Source: an uncultured Selenomonas sp. (GTDB taxonomy: Bacteria > Bacillota > Negativicutes > Selenomonadales > Selenomonadaceae). From it: a stretch of DNA of 6,240 nt. The stretch is taken from positions 1 through 6,240 of the forward strand of contig CALYVJ010000115.1 in assembly GCA_945494195.1 (NCBI GenBank). The letters run 5' to 3'. Made by a program: the position numbers and the translations under genes. The notes beneath the pieces are model-generated. The model saw only the letters and a program-made list of their open reading frames with translations, did no database searches and was not told the DNA's origin. Positions 5,403-6,240 of this stretch are shown piece by piece (within the stretch, counting starts at the first letter, position 1; each line of letters starts with the position of its first letter).

Positions 5403-6240
5403 TCATTTTCTTTTTGCCAACCTTGTAGAGTTCTTCCATAGAATCTGCCTCCGTACAAAGAGTGATACTGCACAAAAGCTTTAACTCTACCGTCCGTTGT
5501 TGCACTTGAACCGCGCCACTGAGCACTCTTTCCCGCAGCTGTTGCGCAATCTATCCGCAATCAGGCGCAAATATTCATCCAACTGGACAGAGTTCCCCTG
5601 CTCCATCAGACTCCGGTCTTCCTCCCATTGTACGAGAATGAGCCCATATTTGCGACCGTGACATTGCATCTGCTCCTCATAATCCCAAAACACCTCATAA
5701 AAGCTCTTTTCATTCATAAGGCCTGTTAGCTTATCCTGCCATATATCGCTCCGAATATTTGCCGCTCGCTGCTGCATCCTGTCCGCATCCCTAAAGTATC
5801 CCATGAGCCCTACAATCCGCCCACGGTCATACAACGGCCATTTGTTGCAAACGATTGAATGTGCAATCCCCTTTATGATGCAATTCCCCAGTGCATCATG
5901 AATCACCTGCCCCTTGGCAATTACATCCAATTCATCGCTTTTATACGGCTGATCATCCACATGCCAATGCATCTCCTCGTCATTTTTCCCTACGATATCC
6001 TCTAACGATTTTATCCCGTAGTAATCGAGAAAAGCCTGGCTGACCCCCAAGAACCGCCGGTTTTCATCTTTCCAAAAATAACACTCCTGGGTCTGCCGCA
6101 TGAGATTACGCCAAAGCATTGCCTGTTGCTGCTGATTGCGCCGAACCTGGGAAAAAACCTCTTTCCCTTCAATATCTTTATTTTCAATCTGCACGATTGG
6201 TTCCACCAACTCCAGCTCTGCAAGGTGCGCTCGTTTTACA
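5395..6240 (-). pseudogene. PAS / degenerate GGDEF signalling protein, frameshifted near its 3' end and cut by the window edge
   Basis: The frame is open from the right edge (VKRAHLAELEL before a TTG at 6209-6207 with no well-spaced ribosome site), so the true start lies outside the window. Numbering from that TTG, a PAS domain spans about 38-145 (YFWKDENRRFLGVSQAF, GKNDEEMHW, PLYDRGRIVGLMGYFRD). A GGDEF-type domain begins at DKLTGLMNEKSF (159-170). At residue 234 (VARF), where GGDEF should follow, the sequence is instead KCNNGR and then TAG (5489-5487). In the -1 frame a further 31 residues continue to a TGA at 5397-5395 and include EADSMEELYKVGKKKMKR, which matches the usual C-terminal helix of GGDEF domains. 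The metal-binding aspartate position reads VQWEED. The domain is therefore degenerate and short by roughly 35-40 residues even if the frame is restored. It may be a decaying gene, or a truncated PAS sensor that is still expressed. It lies 9 bases upstream of the acetyltransferase. Confidence 0.75.

Noticed and set aside
5480..5500. Programmed -1 ribosomal frameshift in the PAS/GGDEF gene
   Set aside because: The bases before the TAG (AAC AAC GGA CGG) do not form an X-XXY-YYZ slippery heptamer and no strong downstream hairpin was evident. Gene decay or a base-call error is simpler.

Overview
The window looks like chromosomal housekeeping and signalling DNA from a Firmicutes-type bacterium. The class Negativicutes (Selenomonas or Mitsuokella-like) is my best guess. 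This rests on strong purine-rich Shine-Dalgarno sites (AGGAGG, AAAGGAG), a GTG start, roughly balanced GC content and the flavour of the proteins. The taxonomic call is inference, since no rRNA or other marker gene is present.

Layout: bases 1-131 hold the 3' end of a plus-strand gene with a Lys/Ala-rich tail, followed by its own intrinsic terminator. Everything else is on the minus strand. Read in the direction of transcription (right to left), the first block is a PAS/degenerate-GGDEF signalling protein (6240 to 5395, running off the right edge and broken by a frameshift), then a membrane acetyltransferase of the HGSNAT/DUF5009 type (5385 to 4240). After a 188-base intergenic region comes the second block: an AcoR-like GAF-PAS-AAA+-Fis regulator (4051 to 2135), trmB (2113 to 1463) and an ftsW-type SEDS glycosyltransferase gene (1450 to 263). 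A second, minus-strand terminator lies at 208-248, so the two converging transcription units each have their own hairpin.

The regulator, trmB and ftsW are 21 and 12 bases apart, each with a good ribosome binding site, so they probably form one operon. An extended -10 sigma-A-type promoter (TTGCAT, 17 bases, TGG-TAAAAT) lies about 70 bases upstream of the regulator. Upstream of that promoter are a 14-base perfect palindrome and a pair of 9-base inverted arms, a candidate operator or activator site. The operon would tie a ligand-sensing regulator to tRNA m7G46 methylation and septal peptidoglycan synthesis.

The most interesting points are these. (1) The regulator keeps Walker A and Walker B but lacks the GAFTGA sigma-54 contact loop and has altered sensor I and arginine-finger positions, so it is unlikely to be a classical sigma-54 activator. 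(2) The signalling protein carries a GGDEF remnant that has lost the signature and roughly 35-40 central residues, with a -1 frameshift just before its recognisable C-terminal helix. (3) A nine-G tract lies near the 3' end of the acetyltransferase gene and could be a slippage site. I see no mobile element, CRISPR array, tRNA or rRNA, and no clear novel multi-gene system.
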